From HGM04593 sp045533955 (GTDB lineage: Bacteria > Bacteroidota > Bacteroidia > Bacteroidales > Bacteroidaceae): a DNA stretch of 23,469 nt. Under the pieces are notes generated by a model, which made no database searches, was not told the origin of the DNA, and was given only the letters and a program-made list of their open reading frames with translations. The translations under genes were made by a program, and so were the position numbers. The DNA is taken from the NCBI GenBank assembly GCA_045533955.1, contig JAZSIU010000042.1:1-23469 (forward strand), read 5' to 3'. This document shows, one piece after another, positions 1 to 9,230 of the stretch (position 1 is the stretch's first letter; every line of letters begins with the position of its first letter).

Positions 1-1
1 A

Positions 2-523
2 AAGCAAGGTTGCAATATAAAAGAGGTAACAGAGTATATACGTACTGCATTGACTGAATATTTTAAGGTGGATAACTCTGGGGTAGATGTGCTACTTCTT
101 GACGATATTATGCGCAATGAATATAAAGAGGACGAGCAGAAGGCTTTGCAAACAAGCCTGTTTGCTATTGTAGCCATAATAGTGTCGTTTATGGGACTTT
201 TTGCTACTGTGCTCTTCGAGGTTCGTTATATGGAGCGCGAGATAGCCTTGCGTCGCGTAAACGGAGCAACTGTGCCAAGCATAATAATGCTCATAAACAA
301 AAAATATCTGCGTATGGTGTCAATAAGCTTTGTTATTGCGCTGCCCATAGCTGTGTATGTCGTGATGATGTGGCTCAGTAATTTTGCCTATCGCACCGAG
401 ATAAGCTGGTGGATTTTTGCGGTTGTGTTCTTGGTAATAACCTTTTTGTCGGCGCTTTTGGTTACTGTAACAGCGTGGCGAACTGCAAACCGCAACCCCA
501 TTGAGGTACTTAATAAAGGATAA
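2..523 (+). CDS. FtsX/MacB-type ABC transporter permease, C-terminal part (5' truncated by window edge)
   Basis: The reading frame is open from the first bases, so the gene begins outside the window; 173 codons remain. The visible part holds the end of a periplasmic domain, then a membrane segment near LFAIVAIIVSFMGLF, the conserved cytoplasmic motif MEREIALRRVNGA, two more membrane segments and the ending NRNPIEVLNKG. Those are the last three helices of an FtsX-type permease as seen in MacB-like exporters. The two complete permeases downstream end in nearly the same way, so this is a paralogue in the same operon, 46 bp before the next start. Such permeases use an ABC ATPase to drive mechanical work in the periplasm rather than classical transport through the membrane. 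The substrate cannot be read from sequence. Confidence 0.9.
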   Translation, partial: KQGCNIKEVTEYIRTALTEYFKVDNSGVDVLLLDDIMRNEYKEDEQKALQTSLFAIVAIIVSFMGLFATVLFEVRYMEREIALRRVNGATVPSIIMLINKKYLRMVSISFVIALPIAVYVVMMWLSNFAYRTEISWWIFAVVFLVITFLSALLVTVTAWRTANRNPIEVLNKG

Positions 524-569
524 GAACTGATGTTTGTAAAAGGGTAATGAATATATAAACACAAAAGTA

Positions 570-2975
570 ATGAAAAATATACTACGAAATTTTTGGATAA
601 CACTGCGTGCGCAACGTCTCTCGTCTTTGCTGAATATAGTAGGACTTGCGATAGCATTCGCTGCCACCTATACAATGTTTGTGCAGATAAACTATGACTT
701 CTGCTATAATAGTGACATAAAAGATGCCGACCGACTTTTTCGCGTCGAACATAAGCTAATAGGTTATGAGGATTGGACCTATATTCTGACGACTCCGTTG
801 GCGAAGATTATGGTAACGGATAACCCCACTATAGAGGGATACCATTTCGGGTATCTTCATAACCGTGATGTCGACCACACCTTCGAGAAATTTCCTGATG
901 AACCGCTTGCCCTTGTGGGTACCGAACTCTCAGAGAGCAGCATTGTTGCTTTGGGTGTTGAACTAATTGAGGGTGACTTTGAACCTGTACTAAATCGTAC
1001 GGCAATGGCGTTCAGCCGTTCTGTTGCGCAGAAATACAATCTTGCGATTGGCGACCGCGTGTGCTGGGGAAAGGAGTATAAGGCACCGAACTCGCTCACC
1101 GTGGGGGCTATCTTTGAGGATTTACCAAAGAACAGCGACATTGCCGGGCTTGAGGCTTTCTATGGGCCTTATATGAAAACTTTGGTAAATGATATGAAAA
1201 AGAATGATTGGAGCGATTGGAACGACCCTCTATATGTACGTCTCAGAGATAAGAATGACGTCGATGCTTTCTTGCAACATACGCTTGCGCAGATTCTTTT
1301 GCTCGAGAATGTTGACCGCTTTAAAGAGATAAAAACACTCGACGACCTTAAAAAGGTGATGCGTCTGACGCCCTTTACAAAGACCTATTTTACTACCGAT
1401 ATGCGCCATTTCGACCTGAAAGTGGGTAATCGTGCAACAACGCTGACGATGCTTACTATTGCAGTTGTTACGTTGCTCATAGCTTTTATAAATTTCTTCA
1501 ACTTCTTCGTGGCGCTTATTCCCAAACGAATACGTAGCATAAATACGCAGAAGATTTTGGGTGCGCAAGGTTACTCGCTTCGTGCAGGTATCTTTTTCGA
1601 AGCTGTCAGTCTGCTTCTTATAGCTCTTCTTGTCTCGCTGTTGCTTGTAAACCTTGTAGAGAAGAGTTTCTTTAGGGAGATACTGTCGGTGTCGCTGTTT
1701 GCACCCGAGAATATGAATGTAGCACTGCTTGTCGTGGGGGTAGGTATATTGTTGGCTATTTTTACAGCATCCTATCCTGCGTGGTATCTCACATCTTTTG
1801 CCCCTGCATTTGTGCTTAAAGGAAACTTTGGTGCTACAACTAAAGGCAAGGCTCTGCGTAATGCACTTATCGGTATGCAGTTTGTGCTGTCGTTTGTGTT
1901 TATCATCATTGCTGTTTTTGTTGCCGTACAGAACAGTTTTATGAAAAATCACGATATGGGATTCGACCGTGATTGTATTTTGCAGTATCCTGTATTTAAT
2001 GTCTATCCTCAGGGTTCTATCGATAGCGAGCAGCGTCAGACACTGTGCAATGCTCTTCTTACCTCGCCATATATCGAGGCTGTTACCTTTAGTGAGCGTG
2101 AAATTGTAGGCAATACTAAGAGTGGCTGGGGACGCGAATGGTCGCGCAGCGAGGAGAATATAAATTTCAGAGTATTGCCGGTTGAGCCGGGATTCCTTGA
2201 GACGATGGGGATTGCTGTTACCGAGGGTATTGAGTCTAATGGCGATGAGGGGCTCTTTGTCTTTAACGCGGTGGCAAAAAAGAGGTACTCTATGGAGATT
2301 GGCGATAAGATAAAGGAGAGCGGACAGTGGATCGATGTGGCCGGGTTCTGCAACGATGTCAATGAACGCAGTATGCAGCACGCTGTGGAGCCGTTTGCCT
2401 TTTTTGTTCATCCCGGTGTAAAAATGTTTCTTTGTTACATAAGGGTGAAGAAAGGTTCCGACCTTGCGCTGGTGCAGCAACAAATAAGGGATATTACCGA
2501 AAAGTTGGGACGCAATGAGAGTATCGAGTATGAACCGCCACGCCTGCTCGATGAGATTATCGAGGAGGATTTTTACAAAAAGGAGAATGATCAGATGCTT
2601 ATCATTGCTTGTGTCTCGGCAATTTCTATAATAATTTCGTTGTTGGGTGTCTTTGGGCTTGTCTTTTTCGAGACTGAGTACCGACAAAAGGAGATTGCTC
2701 TGCGTCGTGTGAACGGAGCATTGGTGGGTAGTATTCTGTGGCTCTTTAACAGCCGTTTTGTAAAGGTGCTGCTTGTATGCTTTGTTATTGCAGCTCCCAT
2801 TGCAACATACTTTGTCAGCGAGTGGCTGAAGGAGTTCGCCTATAAGACACCGTTGTATCTGTGGGTATATATGCTTGCATTTATAATTGTGGCACTGTTT
2901 ACAATACTTATTGTTGTCGCAAGTGCCTGGCGCACAGTAAATCGTAACCCTATTGAGGTGCTTAATAAAGGATAA
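570..2975 (+). CDS. FtsX/MacB-type ABC transporter permease, full length (801 aa)
   Basis: An 801-residue inner-membrane permease with two FtsX-like halves. The N-terminus opens with a membrane helix (about residues 20-40) followed by a large MacB-like periplasmic domain (about 45-285). Three helices follow near 290-315, 340-362 and 382-405, then a fifth near 431-452, a second periplasmic domain, and three C-terminal helices near 676-700, 732-750 and 764-787. The motif KEIALRRVNGA after helix 6 is the FtsX coupling region. The ATPase gene starts 27 bp downstream, so the two are almost certainly one operon. This 800-residue double-FtsX form is common in Bacteroidales. The substrate is unknown; antimicrobial efflux, lipoprotein handling or envelope stress are all possible. 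The ATG start gives the same N-terminal pattern (M-x-NILR) as the other full permease. Confidence 0.93.
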   Translation: MKNILRNFWITLRAQRLSSLLNIVGLAIAFAATYTMFVQINYDFCYNSDIKDADRLFRVEHKLIGYEDWTYILTTPLAKIMVTDNPTIEGYHFGYLHNRDVDHTFEKFPDEPLALVGTELSESSIVALGVELIEGDFEPVLNRTAMAFSRSVAQKYNLAIGDRVCWGKEYKAPNSLTVGAIFEDLPKNSDIAGLEAFYGPYMKTLVNDMKKNDWSDWNDPLYVRLRDKNDVDAFLQHTLAQILLLENVDRFKEIKTLDDLKKVMRLTPFTKTYFTTDMRHFDLKVGNRATTLTMLTIAVVTLLIAFINFFNFFVALIPKRIRSINTQKILGAQGYSLRAGIFFEAVSLLLIALLVSLLLVNLVEKSFFREILSVSLFAPENMNVALLVVGVGILLAIFTASYPAWYLTSFAPAFVLKGNFGATTKGKALRNALIGMQFVLSFVFIIIAVFVAVQNSFMKNHDMGFDRDCILQYPVFNVYPQGSIDSEQRQTLCNALLTSPYIEAVTFSEREIVGNTKSGWGREWSRSEENINFRVLPVEPGFLETMGIAVTEGIESNGDEGLFVFNAVAKKRYSMEIGDKIKESGQWIDVAGFCNDVNERSMQHAVEPFAFFVHPGVKMFLCYIRVKKGSDLALVQQQIRDITEKLGRNESIEYEPPRLLDEIIEEDFYKKENDQMLIIACVSAISIIISLLGVFGLVFFETEYRQKEIALRRVNGALVGSILWLFNSRFVKVLLVCFVIAAPIATYFVSEWLKEFAYKTPLYLWVYMLAFIIVALFTILIVVASAWRTVNRNPIEVLNKG

Positions 2976-3002
2976 TTATTAACCGTTAAAAATAAAAATA
3001 TT

Positions 3003-3686
3003 ATGAAACTTAAAACTGAAAATTTAGAGAAGGTATTCCGTACCGAGTTGGTCGAGACTGTAGCATTGAATGGTGTCTCAATTGATGTTAATGAGGGTGA
3101 GTTTGTAGCTGTGATGGGTCCCTCGGGTTGTGGAAAATCGACGCTGTTGAATATCTTGGGATTGCTTGATAATCCCACAGCAGGCAGCTATCAGATTGAT
3201 GGGGTAGAGGTGGCGCATCTAAAGGAGAAGGAGCGCACACAGTATCGTCGCGGAAAGATTGGCTTTGTCTTTCAGTCGTTCAACCTCATAGAGGAGATGA
3301 CGGTAGAGGAGAATATCGCCTTGCCGCTCACCTATCTGAAATACTCGGCGGCAGAGCGTAAAAAACTTGTCGATGAGGTGATGATGAGCCTTAATATTGC
3401 GCATCGTGCCAAGCATTTTCCCAATCAGCTCTCGGGCGGACAGCAGCAGCGTGTGGCGATAGCACGTGCGGTGGTTACGAAGCCGGGGCTTATCCTTGCC
3501 GATGAGCCGACGGGTAACCTCGACTCGAAGAATGGTCGCGACGTAATGACTACGCTCAAGGCGCTTAACGAGCAGGGCACAACGATTGTGATGGTTACTC
3601 ACTCGCAAAAGGATGCGCAGTATGCCAACAGAGTGATTAACCTCTTCGACGGCCTTGTGGTCGATTCGCTGAAGGATAGAATGTGA
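3003..3686 (+). CDS. ABC transporter ATP-binding protein, MacB/LolD class
   Basis: A 227-residue ATPase that should power the flanking FtsX permeases at the cytoplasmic face. Walker A is GPSGCGKST at residues 39-47, the Q-loop glutamine is Q91 (FVFQSFNL), the signature is LSGGQQQR at 143-150, Walker B is LILADEPT at 163-170 with catalytic E168, and the H-loop histidine is H200. FQSFNL after the Q-loop and GNLDSKNG after Walker B are typical of the LolD/MacB/FtsE branch. Length is normal for the family. The gene sits between two permease genes, 13 bp before the next ATG, and ends in a double stop (TGATAA). It is the only ATPase visible for three permeases, so it may be shared. Confidence 0.95.
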   Translation: MKLKTENLEKVFRTELVETVALNGVSIDVNEGEFVAVMGPSGCGKSTLLNILGLLDNPTAGSYQIDGVEVAHLKEKERTQYRRGKIGFVFQSFNLIEEMTVEENIALPLTYLKYSAAERKKLVDEVMMSLNIAHRAKHFPNQLSGGQQQRVAIARAVVTKPGLILADEPTGNLDSKNGRDVMTTLKALNEQGTTIVMVTHSQKDAQYANRVINLFDGLVVDSLKDRM

Positions 3687-3699
3687 TAAGCGGGCTGCT

Positions 3700-6120
3700 A
3701 TGAGGAATATTCTTAGGGATTTTAGAATCACGCTGCGCAGTTATCCGCTTGTGGTGGCACTCAACGTCTGCGGGTTGGGTGTTGCAATGGCTGTGGCGTA
3801 TATGATTTTTGTAAAGGTTCATCACGAACTTAGTTACAATTGTTCCATTAAGAATCACGAGAATATATCGGCTGTTTATATCGAGACGCAAAGGGGTGAT
3901 TATCTGACGGGGGGAAGTTTGCCTTATGGAATGTACGAATATCTGAGAACCTCGATGCCTATGGTGCGACAGGCGGCCATAATTGATATGTCGGGGGTGA
4001 ATGCCAAAAGCAGAATCGAGGGCACGGACGACCCGCTCGACCTTAAGCGCAGCGAAATATCCTACTCGGCTTTGGAGATGTTCGGGTTCGAGATTGTCGA
4101 TGGCAATTTCGAGGAGTTGCGCGGGGCGCACACGGTGGCCGTGAGCGACGAGATTGCGCGCAGGTATAATCTGAGGATTGGCTCGCGCATCTGTTTTAAT
4201 GAGTGGTATTGGAGCGACGAGGCGCCGCCTTTTGTCCCCGGAAAGGCTTGGACGGTGGTGGCTCTCTACCGCGATTTTCCATCGAACAGCGACCTCGGAA
4301 AATTGGATATTGTGCATCTGCTTGATGGAGAGGAGTGCGAGAATAATTTCCTTGATTGGAACTATACGGTGTATGTTACTCTGAACGATGGGTGCACGCC
4401 CGATGAGTTTGAGGCTGTAGCCCGAGAGGCTTTTGAGAATCTTCTTGCACGGAATGATATTCAGGCTGGTGATATAAAGCGCTTCGAGGCTGTCCCGCTG
4501 GGCGAGCTATATTTCTTGAGGTCGCAGCTGCGGTATCCTCCGAGTATCTCGCGTGGAGACGTCGCGCTCACCTATACGCTGCTCTCTGTTGCCGTTGCGC
4601 TGCTTGCTGTGGGCTTTATAAATTATCTGATTTTTATAAATTCCATTGCGCCGCGCCGTCTGCGCAGCGTAAACACGCAGAAGATTATGGGTGCGGGGAT
4701 TGCGGGGCTGCGCTTGGGCTTTGTGGCCGAGTCGGTGCTGATGATTCTCGCCGCTCTGTTTGTGGCGTATGTCGTTGTGCGTATGTTCGAGGCAAGCGAG
4801 TTTGCGTCGATGTTTCTGACGGATGTTACACCCGGCAAGCATCCGGGCATTGTTGCTCTGTTTGTGGCTTGTGCCATTATGGTGGCTGCGGGGCTCTCGT
4901 TGTGGCCGTCGTATTATATAACCTCTTTTACGCCGGCGTTTGCCTTGAAAGGTAGGGTGATGCACTCGAAGAGGGGGGCTGCGTTGCGCTCCATTCTTCT
5001 GGGGCTGCAATTTGCCGTGTCGTGTGTGCTTATCATTGTGTCGGCTTTTATTTATGTGCAGATTTATAGTGTAAAGAATGCCCGTATGGGATTCGACCGT
5101 AAAAATCTGCTTTTTGTCGAGCTTGACGATGAGTTTCCTTTGGGCGGTGTCTCGGCATACGATGAGCTTGCGGCGCGTTTGCGCGCGGTTGACGGGGTGG
5201 TTGATGCTGCCTTCTCTGATAATGACATTGTTACGTCGGAAGCGTGGGTGAAAAGAGGCGAAATTAAAGGAGAGCAGCCCGATGGCGCCGAGCGTGTAAT
5301 AAGCCTCAGGCCTACCGCGGTGTCGAGGAATTTCCTTGATGTGATGGGAATATCTATGGTCGAAAAGGAGTGTAACACCGACGCCGTTCCTTATGCTATA
5401 ATATTGAACAAGGCGGCAAAAGAGAGGTACAAGATAACCTGCGATAATATTATTCCCATCAATGGTACAGAGTGGAATATTGTGGGCTTTTGCGATGATT
5501 TTGTGTCGCGCCCTTTGAACGACGACGACCACACTGCGATGGGGCTTCGTTTTTCTGATGGTAATAGTGGGATGAATAAACTTTTTATTAGAATAGAGCC
5601 CGATTGCAATGTACAGCTTCTTGTGCCGAGGGTGAAAGAGGTTATTGCCTCTTTTGCTTCGAGAGGCGTCGGCGAGGATATTGTCGCGGAACTTTATGAC
5701 ACAAGATTAAAGGGCTTTTATAAAAAGGAGGAGAAGAGTGCGTCGCAGGTGCTTGTGTTCACTGTCATTGCCTGCTTGGTGGCTTTGATTGGGCTTTTTG
5801 CTTCGGTGCTCTTCGAGGTACGTTATATGGAGCGCGAGATTGCCTTGCGCAGGGTGAATGGTGCATACGTAGCCGATATTCTGCGTCTTGTATGCGTTAG
5901 GTACTTGGGTGTTGTGGTGGTGGCTTATCTGCTTGCGGTTCCCGTTGCCACATATTTTGTGGTTGAGTGGTTGCAAGGGTTCGCCTATAAAACTCCGCTC
6001 TATTTGTGGGTCTATATGCTTGCTTTTGCTGCTATTGCTCTGCTGACGGTGGCTGTTGTCGTGTCGAGTGCGTGGCGCACTGCGAATTATAATCCCATTG
6101 AGGTGCTTAATAAGGATTAA
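3700..6120 (+). CDS. FtsX/MacB-type ABC transporter permease, full length (806 aa)
   Basis: Third permease of the cluster, 806 residues, with the same layout as the one at 570: an N-terminal helix after MRNILRDFRITLR, a MacB-like periplasmic domain, four central helices, a second periplasmic domain, the motif MEREIALRRVNGA and three closing helices ending in NPIEVLNKD. Sequence around the coupling motif is closer to the truncated first permease (both read FEVRYMEREIALRRVNGA) than to the second, whose motif is FETEYRQKEIALRRVNGA. The gene is visibly richer in G+C than the permease at 570. It begins 13 bp after the ATPase stop, so translation is probably coupled. It is the last plus-strand gene of the operon; convergent genes begin 100 bp later. 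Confidence 0.93.
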   Translation: MRNILRDFRITLRSYPLVVALNVCGLGVAMAVAYMIFVKVHHELSYNCSIKNHENISAVYIETQRGDYLTGGSLPYGMYEYLRTSMPMVRQAAIIDMSGVNAKSRIEGTDDPLDLKRSEISYSALEMFGFEIVDGNFEELRGAHTVAVSDEIARRYNLRIGSRICFNEWYWSDEAPPFVPGKAWTVVALYRDFPSNSDLGKLDIVHLLDGEECENNFLDWNYTVYVTLNDGCTPDEFEAVAREAFENLLARNDIQAGDIKRFEAVPLGELYFLRSQLRYPPSISRGDVALTYTLLSVAVALLAVGFINYLIFINSIAPRRLRSVNTQKIMGAGIAGLRLGFVAESVLMILAALFVAYVVVRMFEASEFASMFLTDVTPGKHPGIVALFVACAIMVAAGLSLWPSYYITSFTPAFALKGRVMHSKRGAALRSILLGLQFAVSCVLIIVSAFIYVQIYSVKNARMGFDRKNLLFVELDDEFPLGGVSAYDELAARLRAVDGVVDAAFSDNDIVTSEAWVKRGEIKGEQPDGAERVISLRPTAVSRNFLDVMGISMVEKECNTDAVPYAIILNKAAKERYKITCDNIIPINGTEWNIVGFCDDFVSRPLNDDDHTAMGLRFSDGNSGMNKLFIRIEPDCNVQLLVPRVKEVIASFASRGVGEDIVAELYDTRLKGFYKKEEKSASQVLVFTVIACLVALIGLFASVLFEVRYMEREIALRRVNGAYVADILRLVCVRYLGVVVVAYLLAVPVATYFVVEWLQGFAYKTPLYLWVYMLAFAAIALLTVAVVVSSAWRTANYNPIEVLNKD

Positions 6121-6220
6121 CGCGCGGCCCGGTCTTTTCGGGAGGATGGGGACTTTATTATAGAAGGTATAAATAAAGGTAACTGTATTTGTGTTTCCTG
6201 CGGCGTGGGGCCTTTGGGCT

Positions 6221-7204
6221 CTATGCGGCGGGAAATGTCATTATAAATGTTGTGATGCGTTTCTTGGGGTCGCTCTCGACACTCAGCTCGCCGCGGTGCA
6301 GAAGCATTATCTGTCGGCACAGGCTCAGACCAATGCCCGAGCCTTTCTCTTTTGTCGTGTAGAAGGGCAGAAATATCTCTTTTATGCGCTCGGGGGCGAT
6401 ACCGCAGCCGTTGTCGGTTACGGTGATAAAAGGCTGAAAGTCGCTGAGGCTGGCTTGTAGCACTATCTTGCCATCGTCGTAACCCTCGATGGCTTGTATG
6501 GCGTTGCTCAGGAGGTTGCTCAGCAGTAGCTGCATCTGTACGGGGTCGGCGTTTATGCTGACGTTGGTGTGCAGTATCTCGATGCGGTTGCCACCGGGCT
6601 CGCCACGCAGCAGGCTCACTGTGTCGCTGAATAGTTTCGAGGTGCTTATGGACGAAAAGTTGGGCTCGGGCAGATGCGTCAGTGTGTGGTACGAGTCGAG
6701 AAAGGCTTTCAGATTGTGGCTCTGGGAGTTTATTATCTTAAGCCCCTCTCTTATTTCGTCCTGTGCAATGTCGGACGGTAGATTTATGTAGTGGTCGGTA
6801 AGGGATATTATGGGGGTAACGGTGTTGCGAATCTCGTGTGTCATTATGCGCAGTATGCGGTCGTAGTAGTCTTTTTTTGTCTCAATCTCTATTTTGTTGT
6901 TGTGGTAGAGCCTGATAATGTCGTTCATCTGATTGTACATTGCGCCAAGCTGAGGGTCGCTGCTTTTTGGGAAGCGTATCATCCTCTCGCCACAGCGTAG
7001 CGACAAAAGAAAATATTGTATCTGTTCGATGGGGTAGCGTATTATCTTTATCAGTCGTAGCAGTGTGTAGCACAGGAGGATGGCGGCCGCTGTGGTTAGT
7101 GCTATTGAGCCACCGCTGAGTGTCGAGGCTGTTACGGCGGCCGTTAGTATTACAATTGCTATTATGTGCAGGGTGGGGGACGATGAGTAGCCTTTAAAGT
7201 CCAT
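6221..7204 (-). CDS. Membrane-bound sensor histidine kinase
   Basis: A 327-residue kinase that should autophosphorylate on histidine and pass phosphate to the response regulator encoded just upstream. Two membrane helices (about residues 11-28 and 33-50) are joined by only a few residues, so there is almost no periplasmic sensor domain. A linker leads to the H-box THEIRNTVTP with H123. The ATPase domain shows the N-box (NLLSNAIQAIE, N234), G1 DNGCGIAP (264-271), the F-box FLPFYTTK and G2 GSGIGLSL (288-295). This organisation suggests sensing within the membrane or through a partner protein, possibly the neighbouring permeases. The start codon overlaps the end of the regulator gene by 11 bp. 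It is convergent with the ABC operon. Confidence 0.93.
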   Translation of the reverse strand: MDFKGYSSSPTLHIIAIVILTAAVTASTLSGGSIALTTAAAILLCYTLLRLIKIIRYPIEQIQYFLLSLRCGERMIRFPKSSDPQLGAMYNQMNDIIRLYHNNKIEIETKKDYYDRILRIMTHEIRNTVTPIISLTDHYINLPSDIAQDEIREGLKIINSQSHNLKAFLDSYHTLTHLPEPNFSSISTSKLFSDTVSLLRGEPGGNRIEILHTNVSINADPVQMQLLLSNLLSNAIQAIEGYDDGKIVLQASLSDFQPFITVTDNGCGIAPERIKEIFLPFYTTKEKGSGIGLSLCRQIMLLHRGELSVESDPKKRITTFIMTFPAA

Positions 7205-7733
7205 ATTTTGCTATTTTGTTGTATAGGGTGCGACGCGATATTCCGAGTTTTTTGGCTGCTTGTGAGATGTTGTTTCCCGCGGCCAAGAGGGCTTTCATTA
7301 TCTGCTCTTTCTCTTTTTGTTCGAGGGTGTTTGCCTGCTGTGGCAAGCGCTTTTCTATTGCTGCGACGATTTTCTCGATAAGCTCGTCGTTGTCCCACGG
7401 CTTTGTGATAAAGTCGTCGGCGCCTTTTTTCATCGACTCCACTGCTAAATTTATATCGCCGAATGCGGTGATTAGTATCACTGCCGGGGCGTTGCCGTGC
7501 TCTTTTATTCGTTGCAGCCAGAAGAGGCCGTCGCTGCCGTCGAGGCGACTGTTGTCGAAATTCATATCAAGCAGCACTGCGTCGATGCTTCCGCCGGCAA
7601 GAATGCCTTGTATCATCTTGGGGTCGGATATTGTGGCTACGCGCTCGAAATGTGCTCCAAGCACTACTTTCAGTGTTTGAAGCAGTGCTATATTGTCGTC
7701 GATGGCTATTATGTGGTAGTTGTATCGGCTCAT
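7194..7733 (-). CDS. Response regulator, receiver plus Fis-type helix-turn-helix, no AAA+ domain
   Basis: A 179-residue DNA-binding regulator. The receiver domain has the acidic pair D12/D13, phospho-acceptor D56 (VLLDMNF), switch T89 and K111 (FITKPWD). The C-terminus (about 140-179) is a Fis-type helix-turn-helix, NNISQAAKKLGISRRTLYNK. The sequence resembles NtrC-family regulators in receiver and Fis parts but lacks the sigma-54-contacting AAA+ ATPase between them, like the RegA/PrrA type. It would therefore bind DNA without activating sigma-54 directly. The ATG at 7733 is preferred because the receiver begins right after it; an in-frame start at 7787 would add 18 residues encoded by a terminator hairpin. 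It overlaps the kinase gene by 11 bp. Confidence 0.9.
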   Translation of the reverse strand: MSRYNYHIIAIDDNIALLQTLKVVLGAHFERVATISDPKMIQGILAGGSIDAVLLDMNFDNSRLDGSDGLFWLQRIKEHGNAPAVILITAFGDINLAVESMKKGADDFITKPWDNDELIEKIVAAIEKRLPQQANTLEQKEKEQIMKALLAAGNNISQAAKKLGISRRTLYNKIAKYGL

Positions 7734-7740
7734 TGTGCCA

Positions 7741-7789
7741 TAAAAATGATTGAGGGCGACTTTTCTTGTTTCGTCAGTCGCCCTCAATC
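7741..7789 (-). terminator. Hairpin terminator after the DUF4270 gene, close to the regulator start
   Basis: Perfect 13-bp inverted repeat GATTGAGGGCGAC / GTCGCCCTCAATC (7748-7760 and 7777-7789) with a 16-nt loop. Read on the minus strand it is followed by ATTTTTA. It lies just after the DUF4270 stop and 14 nt before the regulator ATG, so it probably ends or attenuates transcription between them. Confidence 0.75.
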
Positions 7790-7796
7790 TTATGTG

Positions 7797-9218
7797 TTAT
7801 TGGTTGTTGAATTTGCTTGTTACTATGCTTATTGCTATGGGGTCTTTGCCTCCACGCAGACGTGTGCTGGTCATTCCGTGATTATGTGATACGGATACCG
7901 TATTTCCTAAATTGCTGTCGGTTATTCGGGTTATGGGGATGAGCACAACTTTGTTCCAATCGGGATTTTTTGCTTCCCAATCGGGGTCGCTGTCGGTGCC
8001 TTGCCGGTATTCGTTGGCGCAGTGGTTTATGAGGCGCGATATGTTGTTGAAACGATACTCGTTGCTGGCCTGTGTGAAGGTTGCGCAGTAAGATGTTACC
8101 TCGTCATATAGTTTGTTCTTTATGAAGAAGTCGTACATATCTTTTTTGCGCACCATAAGCAGTGTGCCGGGAACCGAGTAGCTGAATTGTGCGTTGTTCT
8201 CCCCGTTGTAGCGTGTAAAGACCATTTTGGCCGAGTTTATTGTGTCGGTGCTCTCGATTATTTCGTTTATGGGCAGCTCGACTTCGGTGAATATACCTGC
8301 GGGGGTCTTTAGATAGGTGCAACTGTTGTCATCGACCAATTTTTGTAAGTTGCTGTTGTTGAATTTGTTTACCTGAAGCACCTCTTTTGTCGATGAGAAT
8401 GTGGCTATTCCCGTGGCAATGGAGTCTTTGGCACCGCTGCTGCTCTTTACATAATAGCCGAATGATACGTTCAGACGGGCCATTGTTATGTATAACACTG
8501 TGCCGTCGCCTTGTGTACTTTTTACATAGAGGCCTTTAAAGACGTTCTTTATAAACTCCTCGGAATTTGAGAAATTTATCTTGCCGATGGAGTCGCCGTT
8601 GGCATCGGTCTCGTAGTATTTGCTCAGGAAGCGCTTGCCGATGCTGTTGGGAAGGGCGATGGTTACGTTGCGTGTGTAGTCGTCGCTTAGACGTATGCTG
8701 TCGGGCACTGTGATGTCTGTTGCGCAGTAGCTTTTGGTGGCTATGGGTGCTGTGCTCTCGTCGATGAAGAGCGCGGGGTCGATGTTTGTGTAGTAGGGCT
8801 CGCCTTCCTCAAGTGTACGGTCGAGCTCATATACCTGACACTGCATCGTGTTAAGCGAGTCGCCAAAATAGTTGTTGAAGAAGAGCTTGAGCTCGACGCT
8901 TATGGTGGTGTCGCCCACAACACCCTCCGAGGGGAAGCCGTAGTCCTCGACGCAGTTGAACTGTGCTATAAAGTCGGACGAGAATATGGTGCTTGTCTCG
9001 GGGTCGGTGTATCGTCCCAAATAGACGTTGCTTGTGTTGGCCAATATCGAGTCGTTGGCAAGGATTGAACGGCTCTTGGCATAGAGTGTGAGCGTGTCTA
9101 TTGTAATCTTGTCATTCTCGGGTACAATGCTGCCGCCTATTCCGGCTGTTTCATCATCGCATCCTGCAAATGCAAATAGTGAAAAAATTGTTAATAGGTA
9201 GAGTGTGAATTTTTTCAT
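7797..9218 (-). CDS. DUF4270 family lipoprotein
   Basis: A 473-residue secreted lipoprotein. The first residues MKKFTLYLLTIFSLFAFAGC form a signal sequence with a lipobox (FAGC, lipidated C20), followed by DDE, so the protein is probably anchored in the outer membrane or periplasm. The remainder is rich in beta-strand-like segments with many Asp, Ser and Thr and no catalytic motif that I recognise. Family assignment rests on overall sequence character and on context: in Bacteroidales a DUF4270 protein is commonly encoded beside a glycogen-synthase-like gene and panC-panD, as here. The function of DUF4270 is not established. It starts 12 bp after the GT5-like gene, so both are probably transcribed from the promoter near 10090. 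Confidence 0.82.
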   Translation of the reverse strand: MKKFTLYLLTIFSLFAFAGCDDETAGIGGSIVPENDKITIDTLTLYAKSRSILANDSILANTSNVYLGRYTDPETSTIFSSDFIAQFNCVEDYGFPSEGVVGDTTISVELKLFFNNYFGDSLNTMQCQVYELDRTLEEGEPYYTNIDPALFIDESTAPIATKSYCATDITVPDSIRLSDDYTRNVTIALPNSIGKRFLSKYYETDANGDSIGKINFSNSEEFIKNVFKGLYVKSTQGDGTVLYITMARLNVSFGYYVKSSSGAKDSIATGIATFSSTKEVLQVNKFNNSNLQKLVDDNSCTYLKTPAGIFTEVELPINEIIESTDTINSAKMVFTRYNGENNAQFSYSVPGTLLMVRKKDMYDFFIKNKLYDEVTSYCATFTQASNEYRFNNISRLINHCANEYRQGTDSDPDWEAKNPDWNKVVLIPITRITDSNLGNTVSVSHNHGMTSTRLRGGKDPIAISIVTSKFNNQ

Positions 9219-9230
9219 TATCGGGTGGGG

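Noticed and set aside
1230..2687. A 485-codon minus-strand open frame inside the permease gene
   Set aside because: It lies fully opposite a well-supported FtsX permease, and its translation is basic and lacks domains.
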